Source: Malus domestica (taxonomy: Eukaryota; Streptophyta; Magnoliopsida; Rosales; Rosaceae). From it: a stretch of 64,000 nt of DNA. The stretch's first letter is position 1. Every line of letters starts with the position of its first letter. Shown piece by piece: positions 30,223-42,504 of the stretch. Under the pieces are notes generated by a model. The model did no database searches. It had not been told where the DNA came from and saw only the letters and a list, made by a program, of their open reading frames with translations. The DNA lies in the NCBI RefSeq assembly GCF_042453785.1, contig NC_091661.1, forward strand, positions 28,511,501 through 28,575,500, written 5' to 3'. A program made the translations under genes and the position numbers.

Positions 30223-32629
30223 ATGGCAGAACAGATTGTATGCTTTGTGATCGACAAGTTAATTCAACTACTCATCGCCACAGAAGCAAACCTTTCGAGA
30301 AATGCACGTACTGAAGTTGGTTTCATCAAAGATGAACTCGAAAGCATCCGATCATTCCTCAAGGAAGCAGATGCTATGGCTGCAGCAGCAGATGGAGAGA
30401 CGGGGAATGACGGTGTCAAAACTTGGGTCAATCAAGTAAGAGAAGCAGCTTTTTACATTGAAGATGTCATTGATGAATATTTGCTCCGCATCTTATGGCA
30501 TCATCAACACCATGGATTCCTTCGTTTTTTCCACAAAATTATCCGGTTGGCTAAAAAAATGAGATCAAAGGATGGGATAGTTTCGAAAGTTGACAGTATA
30601 AAAAAATTGGTTCGTGAAATCAAGGAGAGAAGTGAAAGATATGGATTCAAATCCATTGATCAGCAAGGCCAGAGCAGTGGAGAAAAGACTCTACTGTCGA
30701 ACGACCCTCGAGTGGCTTCCCTTTTCATTAAGGAAGCTGAAATTGTGGGGATTGAATCTGCCAGAGATGAGCTAACTCGTTTGTTGGTAGAAGGAGCGAC
30801 GAGACGTGAAGTGATATCAGTGGTTGGCATGGGAGGACTTGGGAAAACCACTCTTGCCAAGAAAGTGTATGACCAGCCGAAGGTGATGGCACACTTTGAT
30901 TGCTATGCTTGGATTACAGTGTCCCAGTCGTACAGGGTTGAGGATCTTCTGAGGACGGTAATCAAAAAGTTCTACAGTTCAAGGAAGGAGCGTTTCCCAG
31001 AGGAAATTGACACAATGGATGAGGAGTCCCTGATTAGCACATCGAGAGAGTATTTGCAGCAAAAGAGGTACATTGTTGTGTTTGATGATGTGTGGAAAGT
31101 AGATTTTTGGGGGGCAATAGAACATGCTTTACCCGATAATGAAGGCGGACGAATAATTATCACTACACGGATTCAAGATGTTGCCAACTTTTGCAAAAGA
31201 TCTTGTTTTGTTCATGTTCATCACTTGCAGCATCTGCCTCCAAACAAGGCATGGAAATTGTTTTGTAGGAAGGCATTTCAGTTTGAATTGGAGGGAAAGT
31301 GTCCTGAAGAGTTGGAAGAGTTGTCTCTTAACATCGTCAAAAGATGCGAAGGACTACCTTTGGCAATTGTTTCCGTAGGTGGTCTGCTGTCAACCAAAGC
31401 TAAAGTTGTGTCTGAATGGCAGAAGTTATACAATAGCTTAAGTTCAGAGTTAGAAAGCAATCCCCACCTTACAAGCCTCACAAGAATCCTATCCCTCAGC
31501 TATCACCATCTACCGTATTACCTCAAATCTTGTGTATTATACTTTGGCATCTTTCCTGAGGATTACTCAGTTAGTTGCATAAGATTAGTTCGGTTGTGGA
31601 TCGCTGAAGGCTTTGTGAAACCGAAGATGGGCAAGACACTAGAAGAGGTTGGAGAGGAATACTTGATGGAGCTAATTCACAGAAGCCTGGTTCAAGTTTC
31701 AGAAGTTTACATTGATGGAAAAGCTCGAGGTTGTAGAGTTCATGATCTATTGCACGACGTCCTCCTTAAAAAGGGGTTGGATTCCAGCTTCTGTCATGTG
31801 TTATCAAAAGGCAAGTTGACTTTTAAACCAACAACTCGACGTCTCTCAATGGACATCAATCCCTCTGAGGCCTTGGAAAGCATTACACAATTTCATATTC
31901 GTTCTGTATTTACTTTCAACCTAGAAGAATGGCCCGAGTCTTTTCTCGATACATTGAGTGGAAACTTTAAACTTCTGAAAGTATTGGATTTCACGGCTGC
32001 TCCAATCAATCAACTTCCTAAATATGTGGGGGATTTATATCTCTTGACGTACTTAAGCCTGAGGAATACAAAGGTGAAGTTGCTTCCAGACTCCATAGGC
32101 AATCTACAAAACTTGGAAACCCTGGATCTAAAACAGTCTCTGGTGTATGAAATACCAGCCAAGATCAACAAGCTTGTTAAGTTGCGGCATCTTTTGGCCT
32201 ACCATCTTGACTACAACTACGACTTGGGTTTGTTCTTGAATATGGAAAAAGGAGTGAAGATACATGAAGGTATTGGATGCTTACAAGCTTTGCAAAAATT
32301 GTCCCATGTGGAGGTGAATCATGGAGGGATCAGGATAATCAAAGAACTGGGAAAGTTAAGACAGCTGCGGAAGTTAGGCCTAAAAAACTTGAAAAGTGAA
32401 GATGGAAGGGCTGTGTGTGCTTCTATTGAAAAGATGAACCACCTTGAATCTCTAATTTTAACTGCAATAAATGAAGATGAAGTCCTTGATCTAGAATCCA
32501 TTTCAACTCCACCACAATTTATTCGTGCTCTCTTCTTGATAGGGCGTTTAGAGCAGTTGCCAGGTTGGATTTCAAATCTTCAACACCTCGTCAGGATAGG
32601 CATTTTTTGGTCAAGGTTGAGAGATTCCC
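30223..32629 (+). pseudogene. CC-NB-ARC-LRR disease resistance gene, RPM1-like (copy 4), 5' part before the copia insertion
   Basis: The frame is open from MAEQIVCFVIDKLIQLL to the insertion point: coiled coil with EDVIDEYLL, P-loop GMGGLGKTT, RNBS-A, kinase-2 (IVVFDDVW), GLPL, RNBS-D, VHDL, and LRRs ending FWSRLRDS. It is very close to copy 2 and keeps the copy 3-like 5' flank (CTTTGTCTGCCAGAAAAGG before the ATG). At 32629 the coding sequence is interrupted by a Ty1/copia element in the same orientation. Translation runs 15 codons into the LTR and stops, so a truncated receptor of about 818 residues lacking the last LRRs could be made. Before the insertion it was probably functional or nearly so. 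Confidence 0.9.
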
Positions 32630-32808
32630 TATTGAGAGAACTAAACCAGTCACAAGTTAGTTACAACAGTAAATAGTTAGTTGTGGTATTTATGTAATTA
32701 GTTGTAGAAGATAAGGTCACTTGTGTAAAGAGTCTGTGTGACTATATATATCCCTGTGTACTGACAATTAAGAGTGTAATGAAAATATCTTCTTCAACAT
32801 TTTCTACA
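32630..32808 (+). repeat. Left LTR of the copia element
   Basis: Direct repeat of 37404-37582, practically identical. It contains a TATATATA TATA-like motif at about 32743 and an AATGAAAAT polyadenylation-like region. Confidence 0.95.
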
Positions 32809-35800
32809 TGGTTTCATCGCCATTCGCCTTCCGGCATTCGATCCTCCTTTCTTCCGCTCTACTCCTCTGATTTCTGTTCAGATTGATCAACTTTCTTCGT
32901 TGATTTGGTCTTCTGATCACTGTTCTTGATCTGTCTTGGTAGTTTTCATCAGCAATTTCTTTCAATTTGCGTCGGTGATATATTTGAGTCGGTGATTTCT
33001 CGATCGTTTTCTCTGTTTCTTGATCGATTTCTTGATCGATTTCGTGATCGATCTTGTGCTTTCTGTCTTTGATTCTTCCTCCTCTCTCGCATTTTGAGCT
33101 TGTCTATCATGGCCTCCCCATCTGGCTCTTCGTCTCCGCCGATCTCATCGTCACTACCAAACCCTAATCCCTCTGGAAATCCTCAACCTCAGAACTCGTA
33201 TATGTCTCTTACGATCCAAAACATTGGTAGCATGGTGCCAATCAAACTCAAACGCACCAATTACCTTCCATGGCGCGCACTGTTTGCTCCGATTTTGCGC
33301 CGGTACAAACTTATTGGCCTCGTTGACGGCACTGAGCCATGTCCGGATCCTCTTCTCCCTGATCGCTCCTTGAATCTGGCTTTTGAGCAGTGGTTTGAAA
33401 AAGATCAAAACCTCTTGATTTGGCTCAACTCGACTCTATCTGAAGATCTCATTCCATTCACGGTAGGGGTGTCCACATCTCGAGAGCTTTGGCAGAAGCT
33501 TGAACAATGTTTTGGTGGAGTCTCTGAAGCTCATATTCACCAGCTTCGTTCTCGTCTTCAATCAATTCAAAAAGGCTCTCAATCGATCTCGGAATATCTA
33601 CAGCAACTCAAGGAAATTTCAGATTCTCTCAATGCTGCTGGCGCAACTGTTTCTGATCGTGATCTCATTGCTGCAACACTTCACGGTCTTCCTGATGAAT
33701 TCGAGTCATTTATTGACTCCATCATGCTGCGGTTGTCTTCAACTTCTCTTGATGAATTACATGGTCTGTTGCTGACTAAAGAGCTTTCCATGGCTCGTCG
33801 TAAGAACACTCTGTCCACTCCTACTACTGAGGCTTTTCAAGCATTTTCTGTTCAGTCTCAAGCACCTTTGTTCCCAACGCCTTCTTCACAGGCCTTCGCT
33901 GCATATAGTCAGCCTCTTCAATCTGCTTCTCGTTACAATTCTAACAGAGGCCGGACCAATCGCAATTTCAGAGGAAATCGCAATTTCAATAATTCCCGTG
34001 GCAACTCCACTGGTCTTTTTCGTCCAAGTCAGCCTCGTGCTTTTCATCCAGGCTCCCGATCTCACACCCAAGGCTCTTCATCCAGTCACAAGACCACCTG
34101 TCAAATATGTGGTTCTACTAGCCATGAAGCAATTGATTGTTTTGACAGGATGAATCCTGAGATCTTTGGACGAGTGCCACCAGCCAAACTTGCAGCTCTT
34201 TGTGCTCACTACTCCTCCAAACCATCCTCATCTTGGCTATTGGATTCTGGAGCCACCTCCCATATCACAAATGACATTGCAAATCTCTCTGTTGCCTCTC
34301 CTTACATTGGTGAAGACAAGGTCTATATAGGAGATGGTAAAGGTCTGCCTATTCACAATATTGGTACCTCTTCTTTAGATACATCTCATACTTCTTTTAA
34401 GTTGAGTAATGTCTTACATGTACCTGCTATGAAACACAACTTATTATCTGCATATCAATTTTTAAAAGATAATAATTGTGTCTTGACTCTTGACCCTGAT
34501 GGATCCACTGTAAAGGATCGAGTTTCGGGGAAGACGCTTTTGCGGGGACAAGTTAAAGATGGCTTCTATCCTCTTCAAGGCTCTGGTCATCTCATCTCTT
34601 CATCACCCTCGGCTTTAATAAGTGTCAAAGCTCCTGTACAGACTTGGCATCGAAGATTTGGTCATCCATCTTCTTCCATTTTTCGAAAGGTTCTTTCAGG
34701 AAATAAGCTTGTCGTGCACGGCAAACCTACTGGTGATCTTTTCTGCTCAGATTGTGCTTTGGCTAAAAGTCACAAGCTTCCTTTTGCATCTGCCAGTTCT
34801 ACAAGTACTCACAGTCTTCAACTACTACACTGTGATATTTGGGGTCCTGCCTCCATCACTTCTCCTAGTGGCTTTAAGTACTACTTGTTGCTTGTAGATG
34901 ATTACAGTAGATATAGTTGGTTGTTTCCATTAAAGGCAAAATCTGATGCTTATTCTACTTTTGTTGTATTCAAACAATATGTAGAAAATCTACTTGGCAA
35001 TAAAATCACGGTTGTGCATTCTGATTCAGGGGGTGAATTCATTGGTGCTAAATTTGAATCTTTCCTTCGCACTCATGGTATTCTTCATCGATTTACCTGT
35101 CCTCACACTCCTGAACAAAATGGCTGTGCTGAGAGAAAGCACCGCCATATTGTGGAGACTGTTCGTACATTACTTGTTGCTTCTAATGTTCCACATCTCT
35201 ATTGGGTGGAAGCCTTTTCCACAGCTGTGTATCTTATTAACAGGTTGCCCATCTCTGGCCTCTCTACCTCTCCTTGGGAATTACTATTCTTCAAGCCACC
35301 AGATTACTCCAGACTGAAAGTATTTGGCTGTCGATGTTTCCCGTGGCTCAAACCTTATACTCATTCCAAGTTAGAAGCAAAAAGCAAAAGCTGTGTTTTT
35401 CTGGGGTACAGTTTACAGCACAAGGGTTATCGATGCCTTGATCCAGTCACTAATCGTCTCTACATTTCTAGACATGTGCAGTTTGATGAAGCCACATATC
35501 CTTTTAAGTCTTCTCCTACCATCCCTGTTATGTCTTCAGCCTCTGTTTCCGCCCCTATGGATCTACAGTTCTCGGTTCCTCAGCGTCCTGGTGCCTCTCC
35601 TGGCTCTTTGGGTCCAGATTTGCACTCTACCTCTGAGTGTTTGCCTTCAAGTCCCCACAATGTCCATCCTCAAGGGTCCATTCCTCCTACTGCTGCTTCA
35701 CGTACAGATTCTCTGTCTACTGCATCCGTCTCTTCCCCTGCACCAACTACATCACTGCCCCCACCCAATACTCACCCTATGATCACTCGCTCCAAAGCTG

Positions 35801-37401
35801 GTATCTTCAAACCCAAGGTATATGCAGCTACCAAACATCCTCTTCCATCTGATCTTGACTATATTCCGACTACATATCTACAAGCCTCTAAGCATGCTCA
35901 TTGGAGATCTGCCATGCAAGATGAGTTTAATGCATTACAATCCACAGGCACTTGGACCCTTGTTCCTCCCTCATCCTCCTACAATGTTGTTGGCTGCAAG
36001 TGGGTGTTCCGCATCAAGAAGAATCCTGATGGTACTGTTGAGCGTTTTAAAGCTCGTTTGGTTGCAAAGGGATATCATCAGCAGGAAGGTATCGATTTTC
36101 AAGAGACCTTTAGTCCTGTGGCTAAACCAGTCACGATTAGAATCATTTTGTCCCTTGCTGTGCAGTTCAATTGGTTTTTAAATCAATTGGACATCAGTAA
36201 TGCCTTTCTTCATGGTGATTTGAAGGAAGATGTGTACATGCAGCAACCTCCGGGTTTCTCTGATCCTAATCTGCCACATCATGTCTGCAAATTAAGGAAA
36301 TCCCTTTATGGTCTTAAGCAAGCCCCTCGGGCTTGGTTTGACAAACTGTTTCAAGCTCTTCTTCGACTTGGTTTTCAGCAATCGTCTTCTGATGCTTCCT
36401 TATTTGTTCTCCCTGGTCCTACTCCTGTCATGGTGCTTGTGTACGTAGATGATATATTAGTCACTGGACCTGACTCTTCCTTATGCACTCTGTTCATTCA
36501 AAACCTCAGTGCTATCTTTCCAGTAAAGGATTTGGGTCCACTGCACTACTTCCTGGGATTAGAGATTCAACGATCTTCCACAGGTCTCTTCCTCCATCAA
36601 ACAAAGTATTTACTGGATCTTCTCGGGAAAACTAATATGACTGGTGCAAAGCCTTGCTGCACTCCCCTTGGTTCTACCAAATTGGATCACAGTGGTCCTT
36701 TTTTATCCAATCCAACTGAGTATCGATCCTTTGTTGGTGGTTTACAGTATTTGACATGGACACGTCCAGATATTTCATTTGCTGTGAATCAAATCTGTCA
36801 GTTCATGCATGCTCCTCGAGACCAACATATGCAAGCTGCCAAACGCATTCTTCGTTATCTCAAGGGTACAGTATCTGAGGGTCTCTGGTTCAGAAAGGGT
36901 GCCACTCATCTCACAACCTTCTCCGATGCGGACTGGGCTGGTTGTCTCTTTGATCGACGTTCTACTAGTGGTTACAATATCTTTCTGGGATCCAATCTTA
37001 TCAGTTTGAGTGCCAAGAAACAAGCTACTGTGGCAAGGTCATCAACAGAAGCCGAATACAGATCTCTAGCCCACACTGCAGCCGAACTGACTTGGATTTG
37101 TAAAATTTTTCGTGACCTTGGTTTTCCTCTTTCACAGACTCCCACTCTCTGGTGTGATAACATTTCAGCCATCTCTCTTGCTTCTAATCCGGTCTTTCAT
37201 GCCCGCACCAAACATGTGGAGATTGACTATCATTATATTCGTGAGTTGGTCCTAGCTAATCTCATCAAGGTTCACTTTGTTTGCAGTCAGGATCAGCTTG
37301 CTGACATCCACACCAAGTCTCTGTCCAAAAGTCGCTTTACTGCTCTCAAGTCCAAGCTTCCTCTTGGTTCTTCACCTGCTCCCAAGCTCAGCTTGAGGGG
37401 G

Positions 37402-37582
37402 TGTATTGAGAGAACTAAACCAGTCACAAGTTAGTTACAACAGTAAATAGTTAGTTATGGTATTTATGTAATTAGTTGTAGAAGATAAGGTCACTTGTGT
37501 AAAGAGTCTGTGTGACTATATATATCCCTGTGTACTGACAATTAAGAGTGTAATGAAAATATCTTCTTCAACATTTTCTACA
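37402..37582 (+). repeat. Right LTR of the copia element
   Basis: It begins TGTATTGAGAG after the polypurine tract and ends TTTTCTACA next to the TTCCC target duplicate. Confidence 0.95.
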
Positions 37583-37587
37583 TTCCC

Positions 37588-38039
37588 CACTAAAAGCCCT
37601 TCAAAATCTACCTAATCTGTTGGAGTTAACTTTGGGTATCAATGCATATGATGGTGTGCAGCTGCATTTTGAGGAAGGAGGATTTCAGAAACTTAGGACG
37701 CTACATCTGAGGGAAATGATGGGACTAAATTTGTTGATCACAGACGATGATGTCATGCCTCTTCTCCAAGAGTTTCACATTGGACCATCCCCACAACTGA
37801 AGGAGGTGCCCTCTGGCATCCAACATCTCCGGAATCTGACATATCTTTATTTCTATGACATGCCAAAGGAGTTTGCGCGACAGATGGATCCAAAAAATGG
37901 CCAACATTATTGGATTGTTGAACATATACAAAATGTTCGTTTTGGTTACAAGGTCGGACCAAGAGGGGTGTATATGAAACTCACGCCCTGCGTGATTCCA
38001 ACTTTGCTCATTGGTCGAATGCTTGATTCCAACTTGTGA
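37588..38039 (+). pseudogene. NLR copy 4, 3' part after the copia insertion
   Basis: It encodes the last LRRs (PLKALQNLPNLLELTLGIN, MPLLQEFHIGPSPQLKEVP) and the C-terminal tail. The tail differs from copies 1 and 3: a single-base loss near 37963 relative to copy 2 changes the final residues to GPRGVYMKLTPCVIPT and an extended end at LDSNL. Without its own start and separated by about 5 kb of retroelement, this part is presumably not translated with the 5' part. Confidence 0.88.
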
Positions 38040-38855
38040 AACCAAGCATGGGAATGGGACATGTTTTGGTTAAGAGTTGGTTGTTAGCTCTGGTATCCTA
38101 GTTTCTCTTGCAGATTGACTGGGAGGGGCTCTTTCTCTTCTGTTTTCTTTGTGTCGTCCATTCCTGGCATTTTCCTTGTAATTTTATTGGTGGTTGCAAA
38201 AATATCCTATCTAATTAATTTTCTCTAAGAAAATGATAAACCGTATGCACTTTTTAACCTCACTTTGATAATTGAAGTTAAAATATTAAATTTTTACTAT
38301 TTTTTATCTTACCTATTCTTTACTATTTTATATTCTTTATATTAATTTGTAATCTCTAAGCTATTTTGTTAATCAAAGGGTAGATTTTGTTGATTATAGA
38401 AATTTCATGAATCACGATTGAGGCTTCTCGTTTTGTATGCACAGATTGATCCAGCCACACATATTTTATATGCACAGTGGTAGAAAGATTTTGAGTCCTT
38501 GCATACATTGTAGGTTTAAATTCCATCCGTAACTAATTTAATATCTAATATAAAAAAATTTATTGATTGAAAAAAAAAATTTAAAAAATTAGATACAAGA
38601 TGTAAAGGTGAGAGCCCACAAACGCAGCTTTGGGGGACGTTTCTCCCAAACTTGGGCGCTAAAAAAAGTCTTCGTCCTCTGTCTTCGTCGTGTTTCCTTT
38701 TCTGGCTGAGTTTGCCTTCTTAAACCAACCCGAAATTCTCGCCCCATACAAATATTCAAATCTTCCATTTCTTCCCTTCACAAATTTCCATGTAGGGTTT
38801 CACATTAACCTTAATCAAAACTTATACGTACATATATATACATATATATTTATAT

Positions 38856-38904
<49 letters not shown>

Positions 38905-39084
38905 GTTTCTGAATTTTGATTTCCCGGGAAAGTTTCCAACCCGATCGTTTCTTCGAAAGTCTCCGAAAGCTTTTCGTCAAAACAAAAGTAAAAAATATCT
39001 GTGATATAAAAATGGAAATAATTTTTAAAACACGCATGGAATTGGCTGGTTCATTTGCCTGAAAGTTGGTTAAGATAGAGAGAG
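38040..39084. other. 3' flank of NLR copy 4 and TPX2 promoter (block B)
   Basis: Counterpart of 11651-13246. It lacks the 467-bp MITE (empty site at about 38360) and has a longer CT microsatellite (38860-38899), in the putative TPX2 5' UTR. Confidence 0.7.
38860..38899. repeat. (CT)n microsatellite
   Basis: About 20 CT units in the putative 5' leader of TPX2 copy B. The block A counterpart (13051-13067) has about 8. Confidence 0.95.
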
Positions 39085-42000
39085 ATGGAGGGAGGGGAGA
39101 GAGAGATGGACGAAGAAATGGTGGAGTTCGCGAGGGAGGCTTTTGAGGGGGATGAAATTGACATGGACTACGAATTCGATGCGCCCAAGTTCTACGACTT
39201 CACTAGGCCGGAATCCGATTGGGAGGCCGAGGAGGCGGAGGAATGGTTCCGGTCAGCCGGAGGCTATCAGCCCTCGCGTAAGCGATTTCCAGAACATTTG
39301 TTTGTTGGTTTCTTATCATGTCCCAAAAACAATGAATTTTGGATCATCTCCTATGATTACCACATTAATAATTATCGTTTTCTGCTAATTAATTTCAACA
39401 TCTACATGTTTAGTTCATGCATTTTAATTAGGTTACGTTGTTTTATATAAACAGATTAGAGATTAATTGAATTATAAATATTGTAATTTGATTGGATTAA
39501 TTTGTTACCACTAACTTTGTTTTTTCTTTGTTTAATTTGTTTCAAATCCTTTAGCTTTCCTTGAAAAATTGTTGAATTGGCAAAAAGAGAATCATCCGGA
39601 ACCTGTAAAAACCTTCGTGGAATCGAAAGATGTTGAAGTTACTAGATGCAGTAACCCGAATAATTGCTTGGAAGCGGAGGTCTCTGCAGCGGTAGACGAT
39701 AATGACAAAAGTACATTTTCATTTCTTACTACCGTCAACTTCTTCTGCATCATCAACTCATTTCGTATTAGAATTTTTACACGATGCGATAGTTCGTTGT
39801 AAAATCACCTACGCTTGGAAAATTTTATTTCTGTTTTCTGAATCGGCTTTGCCTTTTGCTTCACATGAATTAGTACATGGAATTTATCCTACTGTTATGT
39901 TTTATATTCATGTTTCGACACAATTAGAGTTTTCTAATCACATGGCTCAAGACACTCCAAAAGCTAAACTGAAGTCCCCGGGCAAGTCACCACATCTCTC
40001 AAGGAGTTCAACGTTAATGAAACCCACGGCGAGTCAGTTGGCCAAGCAAAATCACCACCGAGCGGTTCACTCCAATCGATTATTAAGGAGGTGCTATTAT
40101 TTTTCTATGATGTTTCTGTTGTCATCAATGTATCTTTTGTTCTAATTGTTTGGTGTTTTAGTTTTCTAACTTCTCCGATTTTCTGACTCTTGATTACAGA
40201 GTCGCGAAAAAGCTCGGGAAACTTGATGAGAAATCACAGAATTCTCCGCCACCTACGAAAAGGCAGAAGTTGGAGGCTGGCTATGTACGCAAGGTGCACT
40301 TGGAACATTTTTTCATTTGATAGTTTGGCATCTGCGATTTATTTTATCTTCGTTTAATCGCGTGTGTGAATATGATCTTTATGACTATGAGCTTGTTCCA
40401 CTCAATCCAAATAGCGTACTTAATCATGAAGTTCAATAGTTTATGAATCCTTCACAAGAATTTCCAAGGGGCTCACGATATACTTGTGACGCAGGTTGCT
40501 GAACAACTCAAGCATCAACCTCTCTGGTTACATAAGGCGGCAAAAAAGGTAACACCGAAAAAGGATGATGTGCTTTCGATCGTGAAAAGGACATTTTATC
40601 TTCATTCGAAATAAGAAAAAAAATAGTTTTTCGTGGGGTCCTGCAGGTCGGAGCTGATGCTGCTAGACCTAAAGTTACAGTTCCGAAAGAACCAAATCTT
40701 GAAACAGCAAATCGAGCACGAAGACGTAGGTACATTCACTTCTTGCGTGGTTTTAGTAAAATATTTTGTTTGATCTATGAAGGTCTACCTACTGAGCTTA
40801 TAACACTGATCTTCAGGTACAAGGTTAACACCAAACCAGGAGAACAATCAAAAGCAAGTTGCTAGTCCTTTCAACGCTCAAATTGAAATTGTTCGTTTCG
40901 GTTTGAAGACGTTGGAATATTATTCAGTTTCATGATCTTTCGTTTTGTTGATATTTTGATCTGCAGATTCATAGGGCTCCTCCATGGCCTAGCCCGAAAA
41001 AGAGCACAATTCCAGCAACAGAGTTTCAGGTAATCATAAAACGTTGTAATGTATTTCTTTGGTGTGTCTTTGCAAATGAGATAAACTTCGGCAAAGCTGC
41101 CCTTGTCATGGGTCGGACGAGACTAAAATACATAATGTTTCATGACATGGCTAGCAACTCCTACCAAATTTTTCTCTTACCAAAAGCAAAATGACTTGAC
41201 TAGTGGTTACAAATGCGCTTCATAACGTTCTTAATTTGATTTCTATCAGGTGTTCCGCCTTCGGACATCAGCGCGAGCTATGCAACAGACATTTAATCAC
41301 CAGGTAACCTTCTGAAACCTGTCCGATTATTCGAATTTGAACTTATTAATTTTTCTCAACTCTTACGACGAAATAATATTGTCACTCAGGTAACAAATGG
41401 ACCCGACTCTAGTTATTTATCAGAAAATGAAGCTACAGAGATCAAAGGGTAACTATATCTGCCTCTTTACTTGTCAATTGAATCCCATCTTGTTTCATTT
41501 CGATATAGTGTAACCTTGCACTTGTAGAATTTTCTGGTCTCCCAAACGCTTTTTTTTTTCTTTTTTTTTTCTTGGTCTCCAAAACGCTTGATATTTACTT
41601 TTATGGTTAATACTTTCAACAGTAAACGCTTGAAAATTAAGAATTGGAACAAATATAATTCCCGTTTTAAGTAAGTAAACATGTCAGCAAATGAGAATCA
41701 TTGTTGCTATTAAATGTTTTGATATTACAGTTTTGCACAGGCCAAACTCTGTGTATGCCTTAAAGCAAGAGAAAGGTCAAATGATATATAAGTGCGTAGC
41801 TTGCTCTCTTAAAAATAAGGTAAATCTAACTCTGCCCTTCTTGTCTTTTCATTTTTTGTATGTGAATAATTTTAATGGCCATGCTTTAAGTTGTATGCAG
41901 GAATTGAAGTTTGCAATCGACAAGAGATGCCTAAAGGAGCCACCAACAGATTTATTTAGTAAGGTATGAACAATATCTAGGTTTAACAATTTCACGTACA

Positions 42001-42504
42001 AATTTACATGCATGCAACTGGAACGTCAAGATGACGATATTTCAAATAAATCAGTTTAAAATATCGCCAGCAAGACATCTAAGGACATTTCCAATGAAGA
42101 GATGCAAACATCACATTTACATTCCCAGGAGGTGTAACTACTCCAATCGAAGAGATGTAAGTTTCAGATTCTATTTATTGTTCTCTCTTTGATTGGAGGG
42201 TCAACCTCCAAAGATGTAAATTTATATTTTTATTTACATCTTTGGGCAAAAATGAACATCTTACATTCCGCTCTTGGAGTGTCTTCCGGCCAACTATAAA
42301 AATGTAAAATGTCAATTTCAAGGTAATTTGCATCGTTTATTGGAAATGCTCTAATAATTGCATGTAAGTTTCTCCTGTTGTTTTAAATTTATTGAACTTT
42401 TTCCACTCTAACTCCTCATTATCTTTGACATTTTTCAGCTCTCCCTTGCATCCGATGCACAGCATAATACAAAACCCCAGTCAAAAAGTGCCTTTGCCTG
42501 CTAA
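39085..42504 (+). CDS. TPX2: TPX2-like spindle assembly factor (copy B), multi-exon, lacking the usual C-terminal domain
   Basis: At least eleven exons can be traced by frame and GT-AG sites. Exon 1 (39085-39277) has IDMDYEFDAPKFYDFTRP and joins exon 2 (39555-39710) to give the conserved PSPFLEK. Then come 39928-40090 (LKSPGKSP, LMKPTASQLAKQN), 40200-40293 (VAKKLGKLDEKSQ), 40495-40548, 40647-40729 (VPKEPNLETANRARRR) and about 40980-41029 (IHRAPPWPSPKKSTIPATEF). Later exons (FRLRTSARAMQQ; ELKFAIDKRCLKEPPTDLF) follow, and the last recognised exon stops at 42502-42504 (SKSAFAC). Plant TPX2 is about 750 residues with a C-terminal TPX2 domain that is absent here; the last exon seems to lose frame against PLPAK-type sequence. 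It may be a shortened paralogue or a decaying copy. TPX2 binds Aurora kinase and spindle microtubules at mitosis. Confidence 0.78.
42083..42351. mobile_element. Tourist-like MITE in a TPX2 intron (269 bp)
   Basis: Ends GGACATTTCCAATGAAGAGATG-like (left) and CATCGTTTATTGGAAATGCTC (right) are imperfect inverted repeats, flanked by TAA (42080-42082, 42352-42354). No ORF. It lies in the intron before the last recognised TPX2 exon. Confidence 0.72.

Larger units (their letters stand above)
32630..37582 (+). mobile_element. Ty1/copia LTR retrotransposon, whole-looking and young, inserted in NLR copy 4
   Basis: It is 4953 bp with LTRs at 32630-32808 and 37402-37582, ending in CTACA, flanked by a 5-bp direct repeat TTCCC (32625-32629, 37583-37587). 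A primer-binding-like TGGTTTCATCGCC follows the left LTR, and a GAGGGGG polypurine tract precedes the right one. The single long ORF (33094-37434, 1446 codons) has parts in copia order: gag with CX2CX4HX4C knuckle (CQICGSTSHEAIDC), protease (LLDSGATSHIT), integrase (HRRFGHP; HSDSGGEF), reverse transcriptase (YVDDILVTG) and RNase H (ADIHTKSLS). It looks whole. The two LTRs show one visible difference in about 179 aligned bases, so insertion is recent, likely well under a million years on usual plant rates. Confidence 0.96.
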
